Of a stretch of DNA of 64,000 nucleotides, positions 49,135 to 58,807 are shown piece after piece (the first letter of the stretch is position 1; each line of letters starts with the position of its first letter). Origin of the DNA: Pseudomonas botevensis. Lineage in GTDB: Bacteria > Pseudomonadota > Gammaproteobacteria > Pseudomonadales > Pseudomonadaceae. The notes under the pieces were generated by a model. The model ran no database searches, had not been told where the DNA came from, and saw only the letters and a program-made list of their open reading frames with translations. The stretch is taken from the NCBI RefSeq assembly GCF_019145475.1, contig NZ_JAHTKI010000002.1, positions 124,001 through 188,000 on the forward strand. Direction: 5' to 3'. The translations under genes and the position numbers were made by a program.

Positions 49135-49174
49135 AACCACGACGCCCGACCATTGGCGGCCGGGCGTCGTGGTT
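49135..49174. terminator. Strong hairpin between convergent genes
   Basis: A perfect 14-bp inverted repeat (AACCACGACGCCCG / CGGGCGTCGTGGTT) with a 12-nt loop lies between the toxin-like gene and the stop of the acetoacetyl-CoA synthetase gene. It lacks a T run. It is probably a bidirectional transcription barrier. Confidence 0.6.
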
Positions 49175-51129
49175 CAGTCCGCCAGCTCCGGCCGGTCGCG
49201 AAACTGCTCCAGCGCTTCGGGATTGGCCAGGGCGTCGGTGTTTTTCACCGGATCGCCGTGCACCACGTTGCGCACCGCCAGCTCCACCACTTTGCCGCTG
49301 ATGGTGCGCGGGATGTCGGTGACCGCAACGATTTTCGCCGGCACATGGCGTGGCGTGGTGTTGGCCCGGATCACCTGGCGGATCTGCTGTTCGAGTGCCT
49401 GCTCCAGCGTCACGCCGTCCTTGAGGCGCACGAACAGCACCACACGCACGTCGTCCTGCCATTGCTGGCCGATGGCAACGCTGTCCAGCACCTGCGGGAC
49501 TTTTTCCACCTGGCGATAGATTTCCGCCGTGCCGATGCGCACGCCACCGGGGTTGAGGACGGCGTCGGAGCGCCCGTGGATCAGCATGCCACCGTGGGGC
49601 AATTGTTCCGCGTAATCACCCTGCGCCCAGACGCCGGGGAACAGGCTGAAATAGGATTTGCGCAGTTTTTCGCCGTCCGCATCGTTCCACAGACCGATCG
49701 GCATGGCTGGAAAGTGCCGGGTACACACCAGCTCACCTTTTTCGCCGATCACCGGTTGGCCCGCGTTGTTCCACACCTCGACCGCCATTCCCAGACTCTT
49801 GCCCATCATTTCGCCACGGCGCACCGGCAACATCGGATTGCCGTTGACGAAACAGGAAATGATGTCGGTGCCGCCAGACATCGACGCCAGGCAAACGTCG
49901 GGCTTGAAGTCGCGATAAACGAAGTCGTAGCTCTGCGGCGACAAAGCCGAGCCGGTGCAGAGCAGGGTTTTCAGGCTGCTCAGGTCATGGCTTTGCCGGG
50001 GCTTGATGCCGCTGCTTTCCAGGGTCGCGAGAAATTTCGGGCTGGTGCCGAACACGCTGACTCGCTCGTCTTCGAGCAACTCCAGCAGGCGCTGGTTATC
50101 CGGGTGAAACGGCGAACCGTCGTACAGCACCACCGCGCTGCCCACCGCCAGCGCCGACACCAGCCAGTTCCACATCATCCAGCCGCACGTGGTGTAGTAG
50201 AACAAGCGATCGCCGGGACCCAGGTCGACGTGCAGCCCGTGTTCCTTGGCGTGCTGCAACAACGCGCCGCCAGCACTGTGGACGATGCACTTGGGCACGC
50301 CGGTGGTGCCGCTGGAATACAGCACGTACAGCGGATGATTGAAGGGTACGGCGACAAAACGGGGTTCGCCGCCCGGCTGGTAGAACTCGTCCCACAGCGC
50401 CACGTCGGCTTCGGTGTGATAGTCCTCCACGCTGGTCGACGGCTGGGCGTAGGGCACGACGATCAACTGTTGCAGTGACGGCAGTTGTTCGAGGATTTCG
50501 TTGATCTTGGTGCGTTGGTCGATCTCCTTGCCGGCGTAACGATAACCGGCGCAGGTAATCAGCACTTTCGGTTCGATCTGGCCGAAGCGGTCGATCACCC
50601 CGTGGGTGCCGAAGTCTGGTGACGAACACGACCAGACGGCGCCCAGACTGGTGGTGGCGAGCATCGCCACCAGGGTTTGCCAGGTGTTGGGCATGCACGC
50701 TGCCACACGGTCACCAAGACCTACGCCGGCCGCTTGCAGGCTGGCCTGGAGTCCGGCGACGTGATGGGCAAGATCGGCCCAGGTCAGCAATTCACGCTGG
50801 CCGTTTTCCGCGATGGCAATCACCGCGATTGCGTCGTCACGCCTACGCAGCAGGTGTTCAGCAAAGTTCAGCGTCGCACCGGGAAACCATTCGGCGCTGG
50901 GCATTTGCGCGCCTTCACGCAGGACGGCTTCGGGTTGGGCGTGAAACTGGATGTCGAAGAAATCGACGATGGCCTGCCAGAAGTCCGGACGCTGCTCGAC
51001 ACTCCATTGGTGCAGGGACGCGTAGTCGCTGAGATTCAGCGAATGCCGTTCATTGACGAAGCGCCGAAAGGTGTCCATGCGGGACCGGGCAATACGGTTG
51101 GCATCGGGTTGCCAGAGGATGTCGGACAT
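49174..51129 (-). CDS. aacS: Acetoacetyl-CoA synthetase
   Basis: This 651-residue ANL-superfamily adenylate-forming enzyme activates acetoacetate to acetoacetyl-CoA. It has the P-loop VLYSSGTTGVPKCIVHS, AVWSCSSPDFGTHGVIDRFGQIEP typical of AacS, and GRSDAVLNPGGVRIGTAEIY in the C-terminal hinge, followed by ISGKVVELAVR with the acylation lysine. The start MSDILWQPD at 51129 follows AAGAGG; a longer frame lacks homology. It is the last gene of the 3-hydroxybutyrate unit: uptake by GntP, oxidation by BdhA, activation here. Confidence 0.95.
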   Translation of the reverse strand: MSDILWQPDANRIARSRMDTFRRFVNERHSLNLSDYASLHQWSVEQRPDFWQAIVDFFDIQFHAQPEAVLREGAQMPSAEWFPGATLNFAEHLLRRRDDAIAVIAIAENGQRELLTWADLAHHVAGLQASLQAAGVGLGDRVAACMPNTWQTLVAMLATTSLGAVWSCSSPDFGTHGVIDRFGQIEPKVLITCAGYRYAGKEIDQRTKINEILEQLPSLQQLIVVPYAQPSTSVEDYHTEADVALWDEFYQPGGEPRFVAVPFNHPLYVLYSSGTTGVPKCIVHSAGGALLQHAKEHGLHVDLGPGDRLFYYTTCGWMMWNWLVSALAVGSAVVLYDGSPFHPDNQRLLELLEDERVSVFGTSPKFLATLESSGIKPRQSHDLSSLKTLLCTGSALSPQSYDFVYRDFKPDVCLASMSGGTDIISCFVNGNPMLPVRRGEMMGKSLGMAVEVWNNAGQPVIGEKGELVCTRHFPAMPIGLWNDADGEKLRKSYFSLFPGVWAQGDYAEQLPHGGMLIHGRSDAVLNPGGVRIGTAEIYRQVEKVPQVLDSVAIGQQWQDDVRVVLFVRLKDGVTLEQALEQQIRQVIRANTTPRHVPAKIVAVTDIPRTISGKVVELAVRNVVHGDPVKNTDALANPEALEQFRDRPELAD

Positions 51130-51231
51130 GGTTTGCCTCTTCTTATCGGTTTGATGCACGAAAGCAGTATTCCTGGCGGGAGCGACTGTCCTGGGCAAGC
51201 CCACTCCAACCAGAGGGCAGCACGACCCGGA

Positions 51232-52005
51232 TTACTGGGCCAGCCACCCACCATCAATATTCCACGCCGCGCCACGCACCTGGCTGCCGGCCTCGCTGCA
51301 CAGGAACAGCACCAGTTCGCCCAGATGTGCCGGGGTCACGAACTCCAGCGACGGCTGCTTCTCGGCCAGCAGATCGTGTTGCGCCTGCTGCGGATCGACG
51401 CCGTTGGCTGCGCGATCATCGATCTGTTTCTGCACCAGCGGCGTCAGCACCCAGCCCGGGCAGATCGCGTTACAGGTGACGTTGCTGGTGGCGGTTTCCA
51501 GGCCGACCACTTTGGTCAGGCCGATCACCCCATGCTTGGCCGCGACGTAGGCAGCCTTGCCGGTCGAGCCGACCTGGCCATGCACCGAGGCAATGTTGAC
51601 GATCCGCCCCCAACCCTTGTCGCGCATGCCCGGCAGGCTCAGGCGCGTGCTGTGGAACACCGAGGACAGGTTGATCGCGATGATCGAGTCCCAGCGCTCC
51701 ACCGGAAATTCCTCCACCGCCGCCACATGCTGGATCCCGGCATTGTTGACCAGAATGTCCACGCCACCGAACTCACGTTCGGCGTAAGCGATCATGTCGG
51801 CGATCTGTGCCGGGTCGCTGACGTCGGCCGGATGGTGGCCGACCTTGCCACCGAACTGCGCGACTTCGGCGATGACTTTGGACGCGTCGCCGAAACCGTT
51901 GAGGATCAGGTTGGCCCCGGCTTTTGCCAGTGTCAGCGCGATGCCCAGGCCGATGCCGCTGGTGGAACCGGTGACCAGTGCGGTCTTGCCCGAAAGAGTC
52001 GTCAT
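51232..52005 (-). CDS. bdhA: 3-Hydroxybutyrate dehydrogenase
   Basis: This 257-residue short-chain dehydrogenase has the cofactor motif TGSTSGIGLGIA at the N-terminus, NNAGIQHVA, and the catalytic pattern with Y-V-A-A-K after VHGQVGSTGKAA. It oxidises (R)-3-hydroxybutyrate to acetoacetate with NAD+. The HBDH-typical CNAICPGWVLTPLVQKQI is present. It lies 7 bp after the gntP-type gene and 102 bp before aacS. The start MTTLSGKTALVTG at 52005 matches the family. Confidence 0.96.
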   Translation of the reverse strand: MTTLSGKTALVTGSTSGIGLGIALTLAKAGANLILNGFGDASKVIAEVAQFGGKVGHHPADVSDPAQIADMIAYAEREFGGVDILVNNAGIQHVAAVEEFPVERWDSIIAINLSSVFHSTRLSLPGMRDKGWGRIVNIASVHGQVGSTGKAAYVAAKHGVIGLTKVVGLETATSNVTCNAICPGWVLTPLVQKQIDDRAANGVDPQQAQHDLLAEKQPSLEFVTPAHLGELVLFLCSEAGSQVRGAAWNIDGGWLAQ

Positions 52006-52012
52006 GAATACC

Positions 52013-53404
52013 TCACACAATGCCAGTGGCGTAGAAAGTGCCGATCACCACGAAAACCGCCAGGGTCTTGATCAGCGTAATACAGAAAATGTCCTTGTAG
52101 GCCTCGCGGTGAGTCAGGCCGGTGACTGCCAGCAGGGTGATCACCGCGCCGTTGTGCGGCAGAGTATCCATGCCGCCACTGGCCATCGCGGCGACCCGGT
52201 GCAGGACTTCCAGAGGAATGTTCGCGGCGTGGGCGGCGTTGATGAATTGCTCGGACATCGCCGCCAGGGCAATGCTCATGCCGCCCGACGCCGAACCGGT
52301 GATGCCGGCCAGCAGGGTAACGGTGATCGCTTCATTGACCAGCGGATTGGGAATGCTCTTGAGCCAATCGGCCAGCACCAGAAACCCCGGCAGCGAAGCG
52401 ATGACCGCACCAAAGCCGTATTCCGAGGCGGTGTTCATTGCCGCCAGCAACGCGCCGCTGACCGCACTTTTGCTGCCTTCGGCAAGCTTGCTGCGAATCG
52501 CCTGGAAGCCGAACGCCAGCACCATCAGGATGCCCACCAACAGTGCCGCCTGCACCGCCCAGATTGCCGTGAGCTTGGCGATTTCAGTGGTGACCGGTGT
52601 GGCCATGCCTGGCAGCGCGAGGCTGTGGGTCTTGCCGTACCACTGCGGAATCCATTGGGTGAACAACAGGTTCATGATGCCCACCGCCAGCAACGGCGAA
52701 AGGGCGATCCACGGGTTCGGCAGTTTCAGGTCGGCAGCGGTTTCCGGTTCGTTGCGCAGTTCGGTGCCATACCCTTCGCCGGCGCGTTGCGCCTTGTTGC
52801 GCTGACGCTGAAGGAACAGCATCCCGGCGCAGAAGACGAAAATCGTGCCGATCACGCCGAGCCATGGCGCGGCCCATGCGGTGGTGTTGAAAAACGTGCT
52901 GGGAATGATGTTCTGGATCTGCGGGGTGCCGGGCAGGGCGTCCATGGTGAAGGAGAACGCGCCGAGGGCGATGGTCGCCGGGATCAGGCGCTTGGGGATG
53001 TTGCTCTGGCGGAACATTTCGGCAGCGAACGGATACACCGCGAACACCACCACGAACAGCGATACGCCGCCGTAGGTCAGCAGGGCGCAGACCAGCACGA
53101 TCACCAGCATCGCCTGACGGGTGCCGAGCAGGCGAATCGCGGCGGCAACGATCGAGCGCGAGAAACCCGACAGTTCGATCAGTTTGCCGAACACTGCGCC
53201 GAGCAGGAACACCGGAAAGTACAGTTTGATGAAGCCGACCATTTTCTCCATGAACACCCCGGTAAACGCAGGCGCCACGGCGGAAGGATCGGTCAGCAGG
53301 ACAGCGCCGAGGGCGGCGATGGGGGCAAAGAGGATAACGCTGTAGCCACGATAGGCGGCGAGCATCAGCAGCGCGAGCGCTGCCAGGGCGATGATCACAC
53401 TCAT
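52013..53404 (-). CDS. GntP family permease, probable 3-hydroxybutyrate transporter
   Basis: This 463-residue inner-membrane protein has about 12-14 helices and starts MSVIIALAALALLMLAAYRG. The sequence KLYFPVFLLGAVFGKLIELSG and TYGGVSLFVVVFAVYPFA with FSFTMDALPGTPQIQN is characteristic of the GntP/H+ symporter family. Its place directly upstream of bdhA, as in P. aeruginosa PA2004-PA2003, indicates uptake of 3-hydroxybutyrate. It is transcribed from a sigma-54 promoter 58-73 bp upstream. Confidence 0.93.
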   Translation of the reverse strand: MSVIIALAALALLMLAAYRGYSVILFAPIAALGAVLLTDPSAVAPAFTGVFMEKMVGFIKLYFPVFLLGAVFGKLIELSGFSRSIVAAAIRLLGTRQAMLVIVLVCALLTYGGVSLFVVVFAVYPFAAEMFRQSNIPKRLIPATIALGAFSFTMDALPGTPQIQNIIPSTFFNTTAWAAPWLGVIGTIFVFCAGMLFLQRQRNKAQRAGEGYGTELRNEPETAADLKLPNPWIALSPLLAVGIMNLLFTQWIPQWYGKTHSLALPGMATPVTTEIAKLTAIWAVQAALLVGILMVLAFGFQAIRSKLAEGSKSAVSGALLAAMNTASEYGFGAVIASLPGFLVLADWLKSIPNPLVNEAITVTLLAGITGSASGGMSIALAAMSEQFINAAHAANIPLEVLHRVAAMASGGMDTLPHNGAVITLLAVTGLTHREAYKDIFCITLIKTLAVFVVIGTFYATGIV

Positions 53405-53461
53405 TGAGTGCTCCTTCCGATTGTTATTTTTGTGGGGTGAAACGTTGTAGGAAGGGGCTAT

Positions 53462-53477
53462 AGCCAGATTTGTGCCA
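53462..53477 (-). promoter_or_regulatory. Sigma-54 promoter of gntP-bdhA-aacS
   Basis: The minus strand reads TGGCACAAATCTGGCT, with -24 GG and -12 GC at the correct distance. It lies 58 bp before the gntP start. The adjacent upstream gene encodes a sigma-54 activator. Confidence 0.82.
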
Positions 53478-53541
53478 TAAGATCAAGTTGTTGAAATATA
53501 AGGAAATTTTTTGTTTCTATTGCAGGGTCTTTAAAGATTTT

Positions 53542-53557
53542 GTCTCTGTTATGAGAC
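53542..53557. promoter_or_regulatory. Candidate upstream activator site
   Basis: GTCTC-TGTTAT-GAGAC is a 16-bp dyad 65 bp upstream of the -24 element. A related dyad, GAGACT-CA-AGTCTC, occurs at 53667-53680. The shared GAGAC half-sites suggest binding sites for the regulator encoded next door. Confidence 0.5.
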
Positions 53558-53575
53558 TTTGTTGGCGCTGAGGGC

Positions 53576-53645
53576 CTCTTCGCGGGCAAGCCCGCTCCCA
53601 CAGGAAGACCAGGATCAAGCCATAGGATTGGGCTTGCCCGCGAAT
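53576..53645. repeat. REPIN: two REP sequences in inverted orientation
   Basis: TCGCGGGCAAGCCCGCTCCC on the left is mirrored by GGGCTTGCCCGCGAA at 53630-53644. This is the typical Pseudomonas REP doublet. It lies between the two candidate activator sites. Confidence 0.8.
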
Positions 53646-53681
53646 TTTTTGATATTTCTTTATTTGGAGACTCAAGTCTCT

Positions 53682-55097
53682 TTATTGAGACTCGGCAATT
53701 CCCAGGGCGACCATTTTCTTGTACAGCGTCGAACGCCCCAGCCCCAGACGCGCCGCCGCTTCGATCACTTTCCCTCCGCATTGCGCCAGAGTGGCCTGAA
53801 TCAATTGTCGGTCGAAGCGCTCTCGGGCCTGGCTGAATGTTTCCCCGGTAACCGGCTCTAGCACGGGTTCGGCGGGGCGCTCCACCGGCGTGAAAGTCCC
53901 GATCGCCGCACGGATGTCAGCCTGGGTGAGCATCAGGTCATCGCTGAGCAACGCCGCCCGCTCCAGCACGTTGCGCAGTTCGCGGATATTGCCCGGCCAG
54001 GCATGCTGCCCGAGCAGTTCCAGCGCCTCGCGGTTCAATTCATGCTGGCTGCGCAATTCCTCAAGGATCGCTTCGCTGAGGGCGGGCAGGTCGTCCAGTC
54101 GTTCGCGCAGGGGCGGGACATGGATCGGCAGGACGTTGAGGCGGTAATACAGGTCAGCGCGGAACTCGCCGCGCTTGATTGCCGCCTGCAGATCCGTCGA
54201 AGTCGCCGCGATCACCCGCACATCACTCTGGATCACTTCGTTGGAGCCGACCGGTTCGAACTCCTTCTCCTGCAACACCCGCAGCAGCTTGCTTTGCAGC
54301 GGCAATGGCATGTCGCCGATTTCGTCGAGAAACAGCGTACCGCCCTGGGCGATCTGCAATTTGCCGGTGCGGCCCTTGCGGTCGGCGCCGGTGAACGCGC
54401 CGGGGGCGGTGCCGAAGAACTCCGCTTCGAGCAGGGCTTCAGGAATCGCCGCGCTGTTGATGCTGACGAAAGCCTTGTGCGCCCGTGGCGAAGCACCATG
54501 AATGGCCTGGGCCAGCAATTCCTTGCCGGAGCCGGTCTCGCCGAGCAGCAGCACCGGCGAATCGGCGCTGGCACTGCGACGGGCGCGGCGTTTGACTTCG
54601 AGGCTCGCGGCACTGGTGCCGATGAAGTGCGCGAAATTGTATTTGGTCTGCCGCGCCCGTAGCAGCGAGCGGGTCGAGGCCAGTTCTTCCTGCATGCTCA
54701 GGTAACGCTTGAGCATCGGCGACAGCGTGCGCAATTCGTCGAACAGGGCAAAGCCGATGGCGCCGATCACCGCGCCCGCGTTGTCGTGGATCGGCAGGCG
54801 CATCACCACCAGCGGCTCCTTGGGCGTGTCCTGCATGTCCAGCAGGATCGGCCGTCCGGTGCGTACCACTTCGCGCAGCAGGCTGCCGGGGATCACGCTT
54901 TCGCAGGGCTTGCCGATGGCGCCGGCCGCCGACTCCAGGCCGAAACGCCGGGCGTAACGCTCGTTCATCCAGACGATGTTGGCGTCGCGGTCGACGATCA
55001 CCGTGCCCTCGCTCGATTGCTCGATGATCTCGAACAGCGAGCGGATCGCCAGGGTGCGAACCCGTTGGTAGTCCTTGAGGTTTTCGGTGGTGTTCAT
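53682..55097 (-). CDS. hbcR: Sigma-54-dependent enhancer-binding regulator (HbcR-like)
   Basis: This 471-residue protein has an N-terminal PAS domain (about 20-130), an AAA+ domain with Walker A GETGSGKE, the sigma-54 contact loop GAFTGA (about residue 230), Walker B GGTLFLDEIGDMP and RADLYYRLNVLPI. A C-terminal Fis-type helix-turn-helix follows (EAAARLGLGRSTLYKKM). It is divergent in sequence space from two-component regulators because it lacks a receiver. By gene order it corresponds to P. aeruginosa PA2005, reported to activate 3-hydroxybutyrate catabolism with RpoN. It sits 38 bp after yejF on the same strand. Confidence 0.92.
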   Translation of the reverse strand: MNTTENLKDYQRVRTLAIRSLFEIIEQSSEGTVIVDRDANIVWMNERYARRFGLESAAGAIGKPCESVIPGSLLREVVRTGRPILLDMQDTPKEPLVVMRLPIHDNAGAVIGAIGFALFDELRTLSPMLKRYLSMQEELASTRSLLRARQTKYNFAHFIGTSAASLEVKRRARRSASADSPVLLLGETGSGKELLAQAIHGASPRAHKAFVSINSAAIPEALLEAEFFGTAPGAFTGADRKGRTGKLQIAQGGTLFLDEIGDMPLPLQSKLLRVLQEKEFEPVGSNEVIQSDVRVIAATSTDLQAAIKRGEFRADLYYRLNVLPIHVPPLRERLDDLPALSEAILEELRSQHELNREALELLGQHAWPGNIRELRNVLERAALLSDDLMLTQADIRAAIGTFTPVERPAEPVLEPVTGETFSQARERFDRQLIQATLAQCGGKVIEAAARLGLGRSTLYKKMVALGIAESQ

Positions 55098-55135
55098 GGG
55101 CGGGGGAATCCAGGGTTTTAGTTGTCTGGGAGGGT

Positions 55136-56710
55136 CTAGCCCGGATGTGCCGCTGCCAACAGCTCTTTGGTGTACGGATGCTGGGGCGAGTCGAATACGT
55201 CGTGACTGGCGCCGCGTTCGACCACTTTGCCGTCCTTGATCACGATCATGTCATGGGCCAGCGCGCGCACCACGGCGAGGTCGTGGCTGATGAACAGGTA
55301 GGTCAGGCCGTGTTTTTCCTGAAGCTGGCGGAGCAGGGCGACGACTTGCTTTTGCACTGTGCGATCCAGTGCCGAGGTCGGTTCGTCGAGCAGGATCAGC
55401 GCCGGTTTCAGCACCAGTGCCCGGGCGATGGCGATGCGCTGGCGCTGGCCACCGGAGAACTCGTGGGGGTAGCGGTGGCGGCTGTCCGGATCGAGACCGA
55501 CTTCCTTGAGTACCCGGATCACCTCGGCGTCGCACTCGCCAGCGCTGGTCTGGCAATGCACCTCCATGCCTTCGCTGATGATCTGCGCCACCGACATTCT
55601 CGGGCTGAGGCTGCCGAACGGGTCCTGAAACACCACCTGCATCTGCCGCCGCCATGGCCGTAGTTGCTTCTGGTTGAGGCCATCGAGGGCTTCGCCCTGA
55701 AAGCGGATGCCGCCCTCGGAGTCGAGCAGCCGCAGAATCGCCTGACCCAGCGTCGACTTGCCGGAACCCGACTCGCCGACGATGCCCAGCGTCTTGCCGC
55801 GCTGGATATTCAGACTGATGCCGTCCACTGCGCGCAGGTATTTCTTGCGCTGGAACAAGCCGCCGCCGACCGGAAAGTCGACTCGCAGATTATCGACTTC
55901 CAGCACATTCTCGCGCTCGTCCCGAGGCAGCGCTTCGCCTTCCGGCTCGGCGTTGAGCAGCACGCAGCTGTAAGGATGCTGCGGTGCGGTGAACAGGGTT
56001 TCGCACGGCGCCTGCTCGACGATTTGCCCGGTCTTCATCACGCACACCCGCTGCGCGATGCTGCGCACCAGATTGAGGTCGTGGCTGATCAGCAGCAGCG
56101 ACATGCCCAGGCGCTGTTGCAGGGATTTGAGCAGCAGCAGAATCTTGCGCTGCACGGTGACATCGAGGGCGGTGGTCGGCTCGTCGGCGATCAGCAGTTC
56201 CGGCTCGCAGGCCAGGGCCATGGCGATCATCACCCGTTGCCGCTGGCCGCCGGACAGTTGATGCGGGTAGGCCTTGAGGCGTTCCTGGGGTTTCTGGATG
56301 CCCACCAGCTCAAGCAGTTCAAGAATGCGTCGCTGCGCAGCCTTGCCACCCAGGCCCCGGTGCAACAGCAGGGTTTCACCGATCTGCTTCTCGATGGTGT
56401 GCAGCGGATTGAGTGAGGTCATCGGCTCCTGGAAGATCATCGCGATGCGGTTGCCGCGCAGCTCACGCAGGGTCTTGGCGTCGGCGCCGACCAGTTCCTG
56501 ACCGCGATAGCGGATGCTGCCGGTGGTCAGGGCCTCGGTTTCGGGAAGCAGTTGCAGGATCGAGTGGGCAGTCACCGATTTGCCCGAACCCGACTCGCCA
56601 ACCAGCGCCAGACACTCGCCGGGGCGGATGTCCAGGCACAGGTCGCGCACGACGGTCTGGCCGTGGAAGGCGACGCTCAGTTCGCGGATTTCGATCAGGT
56701 TTTCACTCAT
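55136..56710 (-). CDS. yejF: Peptide/microcin C ABC transporter, double ATP-binding protein YejF
   Basis: This 524-residue protein has two ABC domains. The first has Walker [11 protein letters not shown] and signature [14 protein letters not shown]. The second has [12 protein letters not shown] and [14 protein letters not shown], followed by [15 protein letters not shown]. Fused DppD-DppF-like ATPases define YejF. The start [11 protein letters not shown] at 56710 is preferred over 56764. It is the last gene of yejABEF, 13 bp after yejE, and powers uptake of oligopeptides and peptide-nucleotide antibiotics of the microcin C type. Confidence 0.94.
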   Translation of the reverse strand: MSENLIEIRELSVAFHGQTVVRDLCLDIRPGECLALVGESGSGKSVTAHSILQLLPETEALTTGSIRYRGQELVGADAKTLRELRGNRIAMIFQEPMTSLNPLHTIEKQIGETLLLHRGLGGKAAQRRILELLELVGIQKPQERLKAYPHQLSGGQRQRVMIAMALACEPELLIADEPTTALDVTVQRKILLLLKSLQQRLGMSLLLISHDLNLVRSIAQRVCVMKTGQIVEQAPCETLFTAPQHPYSCVLLNAEPEGEALPRDERENVLEVDNLRVDFPVGGGLFQRKKYLRAVDGISLNIQRGKTLGIVGESGSGKSTLGQAILRLLDSEGGIRFQGEALDGLNQKQLRPWRRQMQVVFQDPFGSLSPRMSVAQIISEGMEVHCQTSAGECDAEVIRVLKEVGLDPDSRHRYPHEFSGGQRQRIAIARALVLKPALILLDEPTSALDRTVQKQVVALLRQLQEKHGLTYLFISHDLAVVRALAHDMIVIKDGKVVERGASHDVFDSPQHPYTKELLAAAHPG

Positions 56711-56723
56711 GTCGGCCTCCGCC

Positions 56724-57746
56724 TCAGGAACGTGGATCGAAGGCGTCACGCAACGCTTCGCCAATGAATACCAATAAAGAAAGAATCAGTGCCAGGGTGA
56801 AGAACGCCGTCAGCCCCAGCCATGGCGCCTGCAGGTTCTGTTTGCCCTGGCCGATCAGCTCACCCAGCGACGCACTGCCGGCCGGCATGCCGAAACCGAG
56901 AAAATCGAGGGCCGTGAGGGTGGAAATCGCGCCGGTCAGAATGAACGGCAGATAACTCAATGTCGCGTTCATCGCGTTGGGCAGAATGTGCCGGAAGATC
57001 ACCTTGCGGTCGGTCAGGCCCAACGCCCGTGCGGCTTTGACGTACTCCAGATTGCGCCCGCGCAGAAACTCGGCCCGTACCACGTCCACCAGCGCCAGCC
57101 AGGAAAACAGCGCCATGATTCCCAGCAGCCACCAGAAATTCGGCTCGACGAACCCGGAGAGAATGATCAGCAGGTACAACACCGGCAATCCCGACCAGAC
57201 CTCGAGCAGGCGTTGACCGAGCAGGTCGACCCAGCCGCCGTAATAGCCTTGCAGCGCACCGGCAGCGATACCGATCAGCGCGCTGACGAAGGTCAGCATC
57301 AGGGCGAACAGAATCGACACCCGTGCGCCGAAAATCACCCGCGCCAGCACATCTCGCGCCTGATCGTCGGTGCCCAGCCAGTTGACGGCCGATGGCGGGC
57401 TCGGCGCCGGTTTGTTGAGGTCATAGTTTGGCGTGTCGTCACTGAACGGAATCGGCGGGAACAGCAGCCAGCCGCCATCCTTGCGGATCAGGCTTTGCAC
57501 GTAGTCGCTGCGGTAATCGGCCTGGAACGGCAGTTGTCCGCCGAACTCCTGTTCGGTGTGACGCTTGAACACCGGGAAATACCATTGGCCCTGATAACTG
57601 ACGATCAGCGGTTTGTCGTTGGCGATCAGCTCGCCACCGAGCGTGAGCAGGAACAGGCCGATAAACAGCCACAGCGACCACCAGCCCCGGCGGTTTTTCT
57701 TGAAACGCTGGAAACGACGACGCCCCAGAGGCGAGAGCTTGAACAT
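56724..57746 (-). CDS. yejE: Peptide ABC transporter permease YejE
   Basis: This 340-residue membrane protein starts [21 protein letters not shown] with a cytoplasmic basic segment and has six helices. A long periplasmic loop (NDKPLIVSYQGQWYFPVFKR...) follows the first helix, as in E. coli YejE. Its EAA motif is YVKAARALGLTDRKVIFRHILPNA. The ATG overlaps the yejB stop codon by one base (TGATG). Confidence 0.94.
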   Translation of the reverse strand: MFKLSPLGRRRFQRFKKNRRGWWSLWLFIGLFLLTLGGELIANDKPLIVSYQGQWYFPVFKRHTEQEFGGQLPFQADYRSDYVQSLIRKDGGWLLFPPIPFSDDTPNYDLNKPAPSPPSAVNWLGTDDQARDVLARVIFGARVSILFALMLTFVSALIGIAAGALQGYYGGWVDLLGQRLLEVWSGLPVLYLLIILSGFVEPNFWWLLGIMALFSWLALVDVVRAEFLRGRNLEYVKAARALGLTDRKVIFRHILPNAMNATLSYLPFILTGAISTLTALDFLGFGMPAGSASLGELIGQGKQNLQAPWLGLTAFFTLALILSLLVFIGEALRDAFDPRS

Positions 57747-58807
57747 CAGGCATTCCTCGCGGCGAAGTCGATACGCGGGTCGACGAGGGTGTAGCACAGG
57801 TCGCCGATCAGTTTTATCAGCAGGCCGAACAGGGTGAAGATGAACAGCGAACCGAACACCACCGGGTAGTCCCGGGACACGGCGGCTTCGTAGCTCATGC
57901 GCCCGAGGCCATCGAGGGAGAAGATCACTTCGATCAACAGGGAGCCGGCGAAGAACACGCTGATGAACGCCTGGGGAATCCCCGACACCACCAGCAACAT
58001 CGCGTTGCGGAATACATGGCCGTACAGCACCCGGCGCTCGCTCAGACCCTTGGCCCTGGCGGTGACCACGTACTGGCGCGTGATTTCATTGAGGAACGAG
58101 TTCTTGGTGAGGATGGTGAGGGTGGCGAAACCGCCGATCACCAGCGCCGTGACGGGGAGTACCAGATGCCAGAAATAGTCGGCGATCTTGCCCAGGGTCG
58201 ACAGCGATTCGAAGTTGTCCGAGACGAGTCCGCGCACCGGAAACCAGTTCAGCGACGTGCCGCCGGCAAACACCACGATCAGGAACATCGCGAACAGGAA
58301 CGCCGGCATCGCGTAGCCGATGATGATCGCGGTGCTGCTCCAGATATCGAAATGGCTGCCGTGGTGTACCGCCTTGCGGATGCCCAGCGGGATCGACACC
58401 AGGTAGGTAATCAGCGTGGCCCAGAGTCCGAGGGAAATGGTCACCGGCATTTTCTGCAGGATCAGGTCGGTGACCGTCGCGCCACGGAAGAAGCTCTTGC
58501 CGAAGTCCAGCTGCGCGTAATTCTTGAGCATCAGCCACAGGCGTTCGTGGGCCGGTTTGTCGAAGCCGTACTGTTTTTCGATGTCCTTGATCAGTTGCGG
58601 ATCGAGGCCTCGGCTGGCGCGGGAGGTTCCGCTCATGGTTTCGCCGGAGCCGCCTCCGACGCTGGCGCCGCCAATGCCCTGCAAATGGGCGATGGCTTGT
58701 TCCACCGGGCCGCCAGGCGCGGCCTGGATGATCACGAAATTGACCAGCAGGATGATCACCAGCGTCGGAATGATCAGCAGCAGGCGCCGCAGTATGTAAG
58801 CCCACAT
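57746..58807 (-). CDS. yejB: Peptide ABC transporter permease YejB
   Basis: This 353-residue DppB-type permease starts [21 protein letters not shown]. It contains [20 protein letters not shown] and a Gly/Ser-rich extension ([15 protein letters not shown]) near residues 50-70, as in YejB. Its EAA loop is [24 protein letters not shown]. It overlaps the yejA stop by one base. Confidence 0.94.
   Translation of the reverse strand: MWAYILRRLLLIIPTLVIILLVNFVIIQAAPGGPVEQAIAHLQGIGGASVGGGSGETMSGTSRASRGLDPQLIKDIEKQYGFDKPAHERLWLMLKNYAQLDFGKSFFRGATVTDLILQKMPVTISLGLWATLITYLVSIPLGIRKAVHHGSHFDIWSSTAIIIGYAMPAFLFAMFLIVVFAGGTSLNWFPVRGLVSDNFESLSTLGKIADYFWHLVLPVTALVIGGFATLTILTKNSFLNEITRQYVVTARAKGLSERRVLYGHVFRNAMLLVVSGIPQAFISVFFAGSLLIEVIFSLDGLGRMSYEAAVSRDYPVVFGSLFIFTLFGLLIKLIGDLCYTLVDPRIDFAARNA

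Noticed and set aside
52121..53407. Plus-strand frames opposite the gntP-type gene
   Set aside because: They are shadows of a clear multi-helix permease gene, Arg/His-rich and without motifs.
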